The notes beneath the pieces are model-generated. The model made no database searches and was not told where the DNA came from. It saw only the letters and a program-made list of their open reading frames with translations. This document shows, one piece after another, positions 1 to 9,700 of a stretch of DNA of 37,528 nt. The DNA comes from JBBDNV01 sp040877415 (GTDB lineage Bacteria; Planctomycetota; Planctomycetia; Pirellulales; PALSA-1355). The position numbers and the translations under genes are program-made. Where the stretch lies: NCBI GenBank assembly GCA_040877415.1, contig JBBDNV010000034.1:1-37528 (forward strand), in the 5' to 3' direction. The first letter of the stretch is position 1, and every line of letters starts with the position of its first letter.

Positions 1-771
1 GCTGCTCGATTGCTCGGGAAGTTTGGCCCGAGCATAATTGATGATCTGATTCCATTGCTGCATGGGCATTGGTGGCCGAGGGCGAACCAGTTTTCGCCCC
101 CTCCGCAAGTGTTAGTAGAAGGACAACGATACGATGTGCGGCGGCTGCCCGCGCACCAGTTTTCGCCTTCTCCGCAAGCGATGGCGGCCAATATCGCGCT
201 TCAGAGCATCGGCGCCCGGGCCGTGCCGCGTCTGATCGAACTGCTGGCCCACGAAGATCGGTTTGTCGCGACGTCAGCGAGTACGGCTCTCGAGCGGATC
301 AGACCACCGGCAGTTCCGGCATTGAGCCAGGCTGTTAGCAGCCGGAACGACCAGGTAATCAACTACGCGGCCAACGCGCTGGGGCGGCTCGGTCGGGGCG
401 CAAAGGCGGCCCTGCCGACTCTGCTGGAAGTCGCGGCCTCTGAAGAACATTCGCACCTCTCCCGAGTCGCCGCGGCAGGTGCGGCGCTACGCATCGATGC
501 CTCAACAAGTCGCGAATCAAAGGCCATCCAGGCAACCATTCCCCTGCTGATTCGCCTCCTGGAGCATGGCAGCTTCGCGGATCAAGGCCGCGCAGCCGAG
601 ATACTTCAGGGCATTGGTCCGCCGGCTCGCGATGCGCTGCCCGCACTGCGTGAACGGCTCAAGACGCCACCACCTGACGACGGCAATGCCGATATCTCCG
701 CCCGGGCCGCCGTGGCTCGCGCAGCCAAAGCCGCGATTGCCGCGATTGAGGCCGAATCAGACGAAGAATGA
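1..771 (+). CDS. HEAT-repeat protein, 5' end outside window
   Basis: The reading frame is open to the first base of the window, so this is the C-terminal part of a longer gene; the TTG at 10 is an internal Leu codon rather than a convincing start. The visible 256 residues are alpha-helical HEAT/PBS-lyase-type repeats (for example 'IALQSIGARAVPRLIELL', 'ANALGRLGRGAKAALPTLLE', 'LQGIGPPARDALPALRE'), a scaffold normally used for protein-protein contacts. No catalytic domain is visible. Residues about 28-60 interrupt the repeat pattern and contain a duplicated stretch reading (N/H)QFSP(P/S)PQ, encoded by a 28-bp direct repeat. The next gene is convergent, 41 bp away. The function cannot be told from this fragment. 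Confidence 0.75.
   Translation, partial: AARLLGKFGPSIIDDLIPLLHGHWWPRANQFSPPPQVLVEGQRYDVRRLPAHQFSPSPQAMAANIALQSIGARAVPRLIELLAHEDRFVATSASTALERIRPPAVPALSQAVSSRNDQVINYAANALGRLGRGAKAALPTLLEVAASEEHSHLSRVAAAGAALRIDASTSRESKAIQATIPLLIRLLEHGSFADQGRAAEILQGIGPPARDALPALRERLKTPPPDDGNADISARAAVARAAKAAIAAIEAESDEE
82..178 (+). repeat. Imperfect 28-bp direct repeat inside the HEAT gene
   Basis: Bases 82-109 and 151-178 match at 25 of 28 positions (GCG-A/C-ACCAGTTTTCGCC...CTCCGCAAG), offset by 69 bp, exactly 23 codons, so the frame is kept. The repeated segment encodes a proline-rich linker inside an otherwise helical HEAT array, which suggests an in-frame duplication or a small inserted repeat. Confidence 0.6.
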
Positions 772-812
772 GCGATGATCCGGTGTGAATCGCTGAGTTC
801 TTGCGAATTCAG

Positions 813-1364
813 CTACTCCTCGGGCTTCTTGATCGCGCCCTCGACGGGGCTTTTCGCGCCCTCGGTATACCTGGCGCCGATCAATGCATAGCTCTTTTCC
901 GCGCGTTGCTTGAGACGCGCAAGCCCCGCCTTGAAATCCTCCTCCTGGAAACTCTCGTCGCAAAACGTGCAGCAGCTTTCCCAGGTGAAGCCGAGCCGCT
1001 TCCACTGCGTCATTCCGCCGGGAGTCACCTCGTCGGTCACCGGACACCAGATCTTGCTCATCGACTGCATGAAGTTGTTGACGAAGCGCTCTTTCTCGGC
1101 GGCCCCGGCATACTTGTCCGGATCCTTTTGGAATTTGTCCCGGGCATCGGGCTTGCTGCCGCGATATTTCACCCCCTTGTGCTCCCACGTCGGCAGCTTG
1201 GGATCGGACGGCTCCAGATAGACGGGGCACAGATCGACCGATTTTTGTTTCTCGGCGATCTTCACCTTGTCCAGCATCACCGCGTCGGGCGGCAGTTGGG
1301 CTAGCGCCCTTGCGGCCACCACGAACAAAAATCCAATCGCCAACGGCAAACGGCCCATGCTCAT
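813..1364 (-). CDS. Secreted protein with two YHS-like cysteine domains
   Basis: This 183-residue protein starts with a clear signal peptide (hydrophobic residues 5-22 ending ALA-Q). Two similar halves follow. The first has CPVYLEPSDPKLPTWEHKG, a K-Y-R motif and KDPDKYA, which resembles YHS domains. The second has IWCPVTDEVTPGG followed by W-E-S-C-C-T-F-C. YHS/TRASH-type domains often bind copper or other soft metals, but the ligand here is not known. ATG 1364 is supported by a strong ribosome site (AAGGAG, complement of 1371-1376) six bases upstream. It begins 44 bp after the PQQ enzyme gene on the same strand, so the two are probably co-transcribed. The protein probably acts in the periplasm with that enzyme; this partnership is inferred. 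Confidence 0.65.
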   Translation of the reverse strand: MSMGRLPLAIGFLFVVAARALAQLPPDAVMLDKVKIAEKQKSVDLCPVYLEPSDPKLPTWEHKGVKYRGSKPDARDKFQKDPDKYAGAAEKERFVNNFMQSMSKIWCPVTDEVTPGGMTQWKRLGFTWESCCTFCDESFQEEDFKAGLARLKQRAEKSYALIGARYTEGAKSPVEGAIKKPEE

Positions 1365-1408
1365 TGCGTTCTCCTTCGTGTCGACGGCGGCGAGAGTTCG
1401 AGATTGTC

Positions 1409-3334
1409 TTACGGCAGGCGGAAGGCAACCAGCTTGCGGTCCATCGTCGCCAGCACGATGTACTGCTTGCCGCCGGTCATATACGTCATGGGCGTGCCGC
1501 CGGGCGGCGCCGGCAACGTAAGTTCCGCGATGACTTTGCCGTTCTCCTTGTCGAAAGCGCGCAGCACGTTGCTGCCGCCGCCAGCTCGTCCTCCGCGGCC
1601 GCCGGCGCCTTGCCCGAGAAAGAGCAGCGTCTTCGTCAACAGCGGCCCGCCGCCGCCGCTCCCCAAGGGACCGACGTCCTTGCCGGCCAGTTCGCTCACT
1701 TGTTTCCTCGGCCCGTCGCCGTGCGGAATCATCCAGGCGTGATCGCCCGTGTTGAGATTGATCGCCGTGATGCGTCCCCAGGGCGGCTTAAAGAGCGGCA
1801 ATCCGCGCGGGCCGGTAACGGGCGCGCCGAAGCCGCCCCCGCCCCGAACGTAAGCCAGGTTCGATCGCGCCGGATCGGGTTTGGTGAGTTGCACCGAGAT
1901 CGGCGCGGTGATCGACGGAACGTACAAAAGCGAGGTCTCCGGATCGAACGCCGCGCCCCACCAGTTGGCCCCGCCGGCCCAGCCCGGCAGGTTCAGCGCC
2001 CCCTTTTCCGTGGGCGGAGTGAAGATCGGGCCGTGGTCGTACGATTCGAGGATCTTTTTGGCTTCGGCGAACAACTCGGGCGTGAAGTCAATCAGGTTGT
2101 CTTCCGTCGCGCCTTGCCGTTCATAGGGCGCGGGCCTGGTCGGGAACGGCTGGGTCGGCGCGGTGCGTTCGCCCGGCACCGTGGTTTGCGGCACCGGCCG
2201 CTCTTCGATCGGCCACACCGGCTTGCCGTTGGTGCGGTCGAAGACAAACGTGAAGCCGGTCTTGGTGATCTGGGCCACGGCCTTGATCGATCGGCCGTCG
2301 ACCTTGATGTCGCACAACACCGGCGCGGCCGGTAGATCGTAATCCCACAAGCCGTGGTGCACCGTTTGAAAATGCCACACGCGCTTGCCGGTCGTCGCGT
2401 CCAGACAGACCAGCGCTTCGCCGAACAGGTTGTTCCCCAGCCGGTGACCGCCGTACCAGTCATTCGTCGGCGTGCCCAAAGGCACGTAAACGTAGCCCAG
2501 CTCCTCGTCGGCGCTCAAGAGCGTCCAGGCGTTGGTGTTGCCGGTATATTTCCAGGAGTCGTTCTCCCAGGTGTCGACGCCGAACTCGCCCTCTTGCGGA
2601 ACCGTGTGGAACAGCCAAGCCCGCTTGCCCGTGCGCGCGTCAAAGGCCTGGATGTCGCCGCGCGGCGCTTCCTTGTTCGGCGGGCCGTCGGAGATCGAAG
2701 AGCCGACGATCACCACGCCGCGGCAGACGACCGGTGGCGAGGTCATCGTGTAATTGCGCGGGGCAAGCGCCAACGGAATGGCTTCCGCCAGGCTCACCCT
2801 GCCGCCTTCGCCAAACTCGCTGACGGCCTTTCCGGTCTTCGCGTCGATCGCGTACAGAAACGCGTCATGGGCGGCGATATACAACCGCTCTTGTCCGCCG
2901 TCGGTCCAGTAGGCGATGCCGCGGTGCACGAAGCCGAGGTTCGTAGGGCGCCCGGCCTCGTAGGCTTTGGGGTTAAAGACCCAGATCCTCTCTCCGGTTT
3001 GACCGTCGATCGCCGCGACTTGCGAGAGCGACGTGCTCGTGTAAAGCACCCCGTTAACCGCCAGCGGCGTGTATTCGTGGGCGAACGAGAAAAGCTGGCG
3101 GTTATCTTTCGAAACCTCCACGTCGGGTGATTCCCACTGCCAGGCAATTTCGAGCTTGCCGACGTTGTCGCGGTTGATCTGATCGAGCGGCGCGTACTTG
3201 GTGCTTCCCGCGTCGCCGCCGTAATAGAGCCACTGGCCGGCCCGCTCTCCGTAAACAACTGGCGCAGCCGCGCCGACGAGGACGCTGAAAAAAAGCGAAA
3301 CACGAAGCGCAACGGTGAAATGTTTTGCAGCCAT
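1409..3334 (-). CDS. Secreted PQQ-dependent dehydrogenase (quinoprotein)
   Basis: This 641-residue protein is of the PQQ-dependent glucose/alcohol dehydrogenase superfamily, which oxidises sugars or alcohols in the periplasm and passes electrons to quinone or a cytochrome. Visible signs are a signal peptide (about residues 1-29); an early W-x-Y-Y-G-G-D-x-x-x-x-K-Y-(S/A)-P-L-D-Q-I motif; repeated beta-propeller W-motif strands such as 'AIDAKTGKAV', 'AFDARTGKRAWLF' and 'CLDATTGKRVWHFQTVHHG.WDYD'; and 'GFTFVFDRTNGKPVWPIEE'. No haem c motif (CxxCH) is seen, so electrons must leave to another carrier. The ATG at 3334 was chosen because the signal peptide begins there; the 80 in-frame codons upstream look non-coding or belong to a decayed receiver gene. 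The downstream YHS-like gene is 44 bp away. The substrate is not deducible. Confidence 0.85.
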   Translation of the reverse strand: MAAKHFTVALRVSLFFSVLVGAAAPVVYGERAGQWLYYGGDAGSTKYAPLDQINRDNVGKLEIAWQWESPDVEVSKDNRQLFSFAHEYTPLAVNGVLYTSTSLSQVAAIDGQTGERIWVFNPKAYEAGRPTNLGFVHRGIAYWTDGGQERLYIAAHDAFLYAIDAKTGKAVSEFGEGGRVSLAEAIPLALAPRNYTMTSPPVVCRGVVIVGSSISDGPPNKEAPRGDIQAFDARTGKRAWLFHTVPQEGEFGVDTWENDSWKYTGNTNAWTLLSADEELGYVYVPLGTPTNDWYGGHRLGNNLFGEALVCLDATTGKRVWHFQTVHHGLWDYDLPAAPVLCDIKVDGRSIKAVAQITKTGFTFVFDRTNGKPVWPIEERPVPQTTVPGERTAPTQPFPTRPAPYERQGATEDNLIDFTPELFAEAKKILESYDHGPIFTPPTEKGALNLPGWAGGANWWGAAFDPETSLLYVPSITAPISVQLTKPDPARSNLAYVRGGGGFGAPVTGPRGLPLFKPPWGRITAINLNTGDHAWMIPHGDGPRKQVSELAGKDVGPLGSGGGGPLLTKTLLFLGQGAGGRGGRAGGGSNVLRAFDKENGKVIAELTLPAPPGGTPMTYMTGGKQYIVLATMDRKLVAFRLP

Positions 3335-3425
3335 TGTCCTACGGCCCCCTGGTTTGGAACGCGACCCCTGCGACGAAGCGGGCGATCTCCCGTGGGAAAA
3401 ATTATGACCTACCGCGAGACGGCCT

Positions 3426-3662
3426 TCAATCCGCACCGGGTATTTCTCGGCGAGTGCCGTCCGTGTTCCGCACAGTCGCTTCATACCCGTCGACCTCGGG
3501 CATGTGGATGTCGACGAGCACGACGTCGAACGGCCGGTTCGCGTCGCGGGCCGCACAAACCGATGAGACACCAAACCAGTGGCTCGAAGAGCCCGAAATC
3601 GTCGCGAGGGCTCGGCGGCGCTTCTGGCCCGTTACCAGCAACAAGGTTACAGCCGGCCGCAC
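3426..3662 (-). pseudogene. Remnant of a response-regulator receiver domain
   Basis: A 78-codon minus-strand frame contains RPFDVVLVDIHMPEVDGYEA. This is the unmistakable phospho-acceptor strand of CheY-like receiver domains (D followed by xxMPxxDG), usually found at the C-terminus of hybrid histidine kinases or in response regulators. The upstream part should carry the acidic pocket and the N-terminal strand but is not recognisable. Downstream, the expected 'PI(I/V)A(L/M)TA' strand and lysine are replaced by 'REIPGAD' and a stop. The fragment is therefore too short and too broken to fold as a receiver. It is read here as a decayed relic left between two unrelated genes; the rest of the kinase is not in the window. 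Confidence 0.65.
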
Positions 3663-3704
3663 AATCCGTAAGGCCTGCTCAATGGGGCGCCCAAACCGCC
3701 GGGT

Positions 3705-3735
3705 TTGTGACCAATCCGGGTCCGGAACCTACATA
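3705..3735 (+). promoter_or_regulatory. Possible promoter for the giant membrane protein
   Basis: TTGTGA (3705-3710) and TACATA (3730-3735) are separated by 19 bp, a slightly long spacer for a sigma70-type promoter. Start of transcription near 3742 would give a leader of about 55 bases before ATG 3797 and would exclude the earlier in-frame ATG at 3739. The match is weak. Confidence 0.3.
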
Positions 3736-3796
3736 TTCAATGTACGGACGGGCTCTGAGCGATGGTGCGCCACACGAGGCCGCGGGACTTTTAAGC

Positions 3797-6700
3797 ATGG
3801 AAATCCTGTTGGCGTCCATTCTTCTGCTCGCCGCGGTAACGCTGGTTGGGCACGGGATATGGGTGTTCTTGAGTTGGATCTACCGCGCCGCCGGAGGCTC
3901 GCGCGATGGCACGCCGCGGGACCCGATCGCCGGGCGATGTCCGCGTTGCGGCTTGCCGCTTTTGGGGTCTGATTGCGATGTCTGCCGTTGGCCCGCCAGC
4001 GCCGAAGCCGCACCGCGCCCGCGCGCGGCTCTCGACGCAATCGGCGCGCAAATCGAGCGGCTTGGCAAGCTTGGCATTCTCGACGAGGCCGCGTGCCGGC
4101 GGTTTGCCCAAGCGCTGGCCGACGAGCGCGGGCGACTTCTGGCAACTGCTGGAGTGCGGCTAGCCGAGTCTGCCGCGAAGGCTGAGGAAATCATCGAGGC
4201 CGAAGTCGTTCCCGAGCCGGCCAGGCCAGCGCCGGCAATCGTTCCCGCGGGGCGGACCGTCGAAGAGCGAGCCGCCGCCGTTGCGGCGCACCAACGGCAA
4301 ACGCCAGAACCGGTAATCGAACGGCCGGCCAAGCCGGCTCGCGCCTGGACCGACTATCTGGCCGCGTTCATGGAGGAGCGCAACATTCGCTGGGGAGAGC
4401 TGGTTGGCGGTTTGCTGATTGTCTGCGGTTCGATCGCCCTGGTCGTCAGCTTCTGGTCGGCCATTGCCGAACGTCCGTGGATGAAGTTCTCGTTGTTTGG
4501 CGGCGTGACGGCGGCCCTGTTCGGCGTCGGCTTCTACAGCGAGCATCGCTGGCGGCTGCGCACGACGAGCCAGGGATTGTTGACCATCGGCTGCCTGCTG
4601 GTGCCGTTGAATTTTCTGGCCATTGCCGCCTTGTCGAGCGCGCCGCTCAGCGACGGCCTCGTGACCATCGCCGGAGAAATACTTTCGGCGGCGCTGTTCG
4701 CCGTGCTAGTGTTCTACGCCGGCCGCATCCTGGTGCGGGCGGACGAAATCGGGCTCATGTTCGGCCTGCTCGTCCCCTCGCTCGCGCAACTGCTCGTGCG
4801 GCGATTCGTCGATCCGTCGGCCACGGCCGCCATGATGGCGGGTTTGGCGGCGGTGCCCGTCGTCTGCTACCTGGCCGTCAACTTCTGGGCCTGGCGGCGC
4901 ACGGCCCGGGTGCTCATGCCCGACGAGCGCCAGGTCAATGCGCTGTTCAAATTTCTCGGCATGACGTCATTTGCGGCGGTCGTGCCGATCGCGCTTTTGC
5001 TCTATCGAACCGGCGAGCCGCTCGAGGCGCTTAGGCAACTGCCGGCATTGGCCGGACTGTTGGGTCTCGTGCCGCTTTGCGCGGGGTTGCTGTTGTGGCA
5101 GAATCTGGCCGGGCGCGCGGCACTCGTTGGATTGCGCACCGCGGGCACGAGTGTCGCCTGCGGCGGGGCACTTGTCACCTTGGCCGGCATCGTGATCGCC
5201 TGGCCCGAGCCGAGCGCCATGTTGCCGGCGGCGCTGGTGGAGTTTGCCATTTTCACTTTCGTGGCCTGGCGGTTTGGCCTGCCGGCGGCGCACGTCGTGG
5301 CCGCGCCGTGCCTGGCCTTGGCCTATCTGCTGGGAGCCCATTTGGTCGGCGGACGGATCGACTTTGCCGGCAACGGCGCGGACAAGCTCGCCAGGGTGCT
5401 CGTATCGGGAGAGACGGGCGCGCTTCTGGCGCCGTTGGTTTTGGCGTACGCGGCCGCCGCGTATTTCGCCAGGTGGCGAGTCTCGCGAAGCAGCTTGGCG
5501 CTCGGCGGCGCGGCGGCCGGATTGGCAGCCGTTAGCGTGGCACTTTTGAGCTGGTTCGGCTTTGGCGTCGCGGGCGATCCGTTCGGCGCGGCCTGGGTGT
5601 ACCTGATCTATGCCGCGTGTTTTCTGGCCGTCGCCGCGCGCCACTATCATCCCGCGTTTTCCTGGTTGGGATCGGCACTGCTTGTGGCCGCGGTCGTACA
5701 GGGGATTGTGTTCGGCTATAGCCAGAGGCTGGGCCTGGTGCATCCGGAAGTCACCGCGATTCTTGCATATTGCACGCTCAGTGCGGCCATTGCCTTCGGC
5801 GTGCGCCGTTTTCGAGCCGCGGTTGCTGACAGCCCGCTGGTGAACGTGGCGTGGAATGCGTCGCTGTTTGTCTCGCTCGTGGCGGCCGTGTGGCTGGTGT
5901 GGCTGGTGCCTGCAGACGTGGCCGGCTTGGAAGCGGTTCACTGGGGCTGGATGGCAGCCGTGTGGTTCGCGGCGGCATTGGCCACCGGCCGGCTGCCGGT
6001 GTGGACGTTGTTCCAGATCGCCCTGGTGCTGGCCGCCCTGTTCGGCGTGAACGCCCGGCTGGAGCAACATGCCTGGTTCGCCGAGTCGCCGCGCCCCTGG
6101 CTCGATCCGTGGACGCTCCAGTCCGTGGCCATTGCGCTGGTGGTGTTGAACCTGTTTTGGGCCGCCGCGCGAATTGTTTGTCGAAGGTTAGTGCGCGCTC
6201 GGCGTTTGTTGGCTTCGCCGTGGTTGTCGGTCGATCGCGTGACCACCGGCGCGCTGGTCGCGCTCGTCGTGCTGATGGGGATTTGCGCGGCCGCGCCGGG
6301 AACCCTTCAGGAACTGTCGCCACTCGACGCGACGATTGCCACCGCCGCTGGGGTCACCGCGAGCAGCACGCTGAGCGTGCGAGCCGTGCCGCCGATCACG
6401 CACTTTGCACTGACCCACATTCCGCACGAACATGCCGGCGATTGGGGGAGCTGGGTCTTGCTGGCCGGGCTGCTGATTCTCTTGGCGGCGACGTTCCGCG
6501 ACCGGGTTTCCTCGCCTTGGCTGGCGTGCTTGTTCATCACCGCCGCCGTCAGTTGTCCGCTCGTGGCCGCCCGATTCGAAAGCCAGGTGGCGGTCGCCAG
6601 CGCGCTGCGCTGGTCGTCGGCCGCGCTGCTGTTGGCCGGTTCGGCGCCGATTTGGGCACGTGGCTGGATCGCGCGACAGGCCGAGCGATTGGGGTGGCGG

Positions 6701-9700
6701 ACCCTCACCGGCGAGTCCCGCGTCGTCAAGGAGATGATCGCGCTGGTGTTTGTATTGTCCTTGTTCGCGCCGGTGGCAATGGCCGTGGCGATCGGCTGGC
6801 AAGCACTCGAGCGATCCGCTCAGACGGAGATACTTCTCCGCGATTCCTTCGTCTGGTCCATCATTGCCGGCGCGTGTGTGGTTCTTGCCGCAGCGCTGTG
6901 GACCACTTCGCGGCGCCTGGCAAACGCGGGCGTCGAGGCGGCGCGGTCGAATTGGCCGTGGGTCGCCGCGGCGCTCGTGCTGCTGTTGGGCACGGCCCCC
7001 TTGTTGTCGCTCGCCTTGTATCACGTCGGCATGGCACTCAAAGGGAGCCCGATTCTCGGTCCCGATCCCGGCTCGCTCTTTCACCGCATGGGTTTGGCCC
7101 CGTCGTATGCCGTGCCAATTTTGATGACCGCGTTGGCCCTGGTGGGTTTCGCGCTCCGCGAGCGCGCAAGCGGTTTTGGGCTGGCCGGCGGACTGGTGTT
7201 CAATGCGGCGGCAACCGCCGCTTACTTGTTGGCGATTTCCAAGGGCGGGCTCACGTTCGACGCCGTCCAGTGGCTGCGGCTGGCGCAGCTCAACGCGGCG
7301 GTGGCGGCTCTGTACACGCTGGCCTGGGTCGGAATCGCTGCCTGGGATCGACGCCCCAGCGGCTGGGGCGAACGGATGGCTCTCGATTTCCCGACGAGCA
7401 CGCAAGCCGCGATCGCGCCGGCCATTACCGTACTGGCCCTGGGCTGGGCCTGGTCGCGACTGGTGCAATATCCCCAAGGCTTTCCGTTTGGTTGGTATCC
7501 GGTCGAGTTGGAGCTGGCCGACGTTTGGGGCTGGCTCAGCTTCGCCGCCGTATGCACAAGCGTCGTCGCGGTGGCGATCGCCACCCGAGGGCGGCTCGGC
7601 ATGTTGGCCGCGAGCATTTTCCTGGTGGCCCTGGCCATTCTTGCCGCCGGCGTCGCTGCCCGCTGGGATCAGGGTGACTGGCTGGCCTACAACACGCTGT
7701 TCGTCGGCCACGCGGCGATTGCCGTCGGACTGCTGGCAGTCGCGTGGTATGCCGATCGCTCGTCGCGCACCAGTGTCGTTGAAAGCACCGACGGCGGACC
7801 CGTCGCCGCGCGCGCCGGCGCCATGTGGGTCGTCGTGCAAGCGGCGGTGATCGTGTTGCTCGCGTTTCGGGAGCTATCGGCCAACGAATGGTGGAGCGCC
7901 GGCGGGTTTGCCTTGGTCGGCGTGGCTCTGGCTCCGGCCTTGGCGTGGATCTACCAGCGGCGCCGCTACCTGTATCTGGCCGCGCCCTGGGTGAACCTGG
8001 CCGCGACCCTGGCGTTGTCGAAACTCAATTGGATCCCGGGCGACCGCGAGTTCTTCTTTTGGAACGTAGTTCTGCTCGCGCTGCCGGTGCCGGCCTGGCT
8101 GCTGATTGAATTGCGCACAATACGCGGCCGGCGATTCAAGCCGCTGGTCGAAGCGCCGCCTTTCCATCGTGTCGCCGCTCGAATCGCGACAGGCGCGCTT
8201 GTGCTCGGCGTGGGCGCAGCGCTGTTCGCCGATTGGATCGGCAACTACCGGCCGCCGCCGTGGCCGGCGTTGGATTGGATGGCACTGGCCGCCACGCTCG
8301 TGGCGATACTGGCCTGCCTGTGGGACGTCAAGGGCAAAGACTCGGTGGCGATGTTGTACGCTCTCGGGCTCGTGGCCTGCGCCGTGTTGCTCGACGGTTT
8401 CAATCTGACTCAGCCCTGGCTGCTGTGGACCGGCACGATGGTGCTGGCCGCATTTGCGCTTGCGACCAGCTACCTGTGGAGCCGCCGGCGGGGACTTATG
8501 GCGATCGCCACTTCGCTCGGAGTCCCGCGCCCCCCGCAAACCGAACTCGCCGGCCTGGCGTGGCTCGTGCCGGCGAACATGGTGCTGGTGTCGGCCGTGG
8601 TGCTGTTGACGTTTGCCGTCGAGCTGACGAACCGGGAAGTCGGCTTGCGCGTCCTGGCCGCGCAGGCCACGCTCGCGCAAGTGGTGAGCATGGCGCTCCT
8701 GGCCCGCGGCGATCATCGCGGCATTTTGCAGTTGGGCGCGCTGAAGCTGGGAGCCATCGGTGCGGTGATGTTCGGTTGGGCCTGGCTCGAGGTGGGCACC
8801 ACGCTCACTTGGCTGCACGCGCTGGTCGTCGTGGCGGCGGCCACCGCTGGCGTAGCGGCCTTGTACGGTTTGGGGCTCGGCAAGCTGCTGCGCGACACGA
8901 GCGATTGGCTCGCGCCGGCCCGGCGCATCACGCCCTGGCTGGCCGCCACGAGCGCCGCGGCCATCGCGGCGGTGCTGGCCATCGAAATCCTCGAGTTCGC
9001 TCAAAACGGCGAAGTGCAAATCGCCTGGCCCGCCATCCTCGTCGTTGCCGTCACGCTGGGCGCTTTGTCGGCCGCCGCATTGGCGGCGGCCGTGTTGCCC
9101 GGGCGCGATCCGTTGGGTCTTTCGGAGCGCGGGCGGACGCTCTACGTCTACGGCGCGGAAGTGATCTTGGCGCTGTTGTTCGTACACATGCGCGTCACGC
9201 TGCCGTGGCTGTTCACCGGATTCTTCCAGCAGTTCTGGCCGCTCGTGGTGATGGCGATCGCCTATCTGGGCGTCGGGGTCTCCGAGCTGTGCCGCCGCCG
9301 CCGGCAGCAGGTGCTGGCCGAGCCGCTGGAAAACACCGGCGCGATGCTGCCCGTGCTGCCCGTCGTGGGCTACTGGGCGACCAACTCGAGCGTCGACTAT
9401 TCGCTGTTGTTGTTGTGCGTGGGCGTGCTGTACGCGGGGCTGTCGATCGCGCGGCGTTCGTTCGGCTTCGGCCTGTTGGCGGCGCTGGCGGCCAACGGCG
9501 GGCTGTGGTTCTTTCTGGGCCGCCAGGATGGGCTCGAGTTCCTCAAGCATCCGCAAGTGTGGCTCATTCCGCCGGCATTGTGTGTTCTGGCCGCGGCCTA
9601 TCTCAACCGCCGTCAGCTTTCAGAGCCCCAGATGACCGCCGTCCGCTACTTCACGTCGATGACGATTTATCTTTCGTCGACGGCCGACATTTTCGTTATC

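Larger units (their letters stand above)
3335..3796. other. Divergent intergenic region with a gene remnant
   Basis: These 462 bp lie between the divergent PQQ enzyme and giant membrane protein genes. They hold the decayed receiver-domain fragment (3426-3662) and a weak promoter candidate pointing right (3705-3735). No other intact gene is supported, although several frames stay open because of the high GC content. Confidence 0.5.

Noticed and set aside
3335..3574. 80-codon N-terminal extension of the PQQ dehydrogenase
   Set aside because: It precedes a clear signal peptide and overlaps the decayed receiver fragment; the composition is not protein-like.
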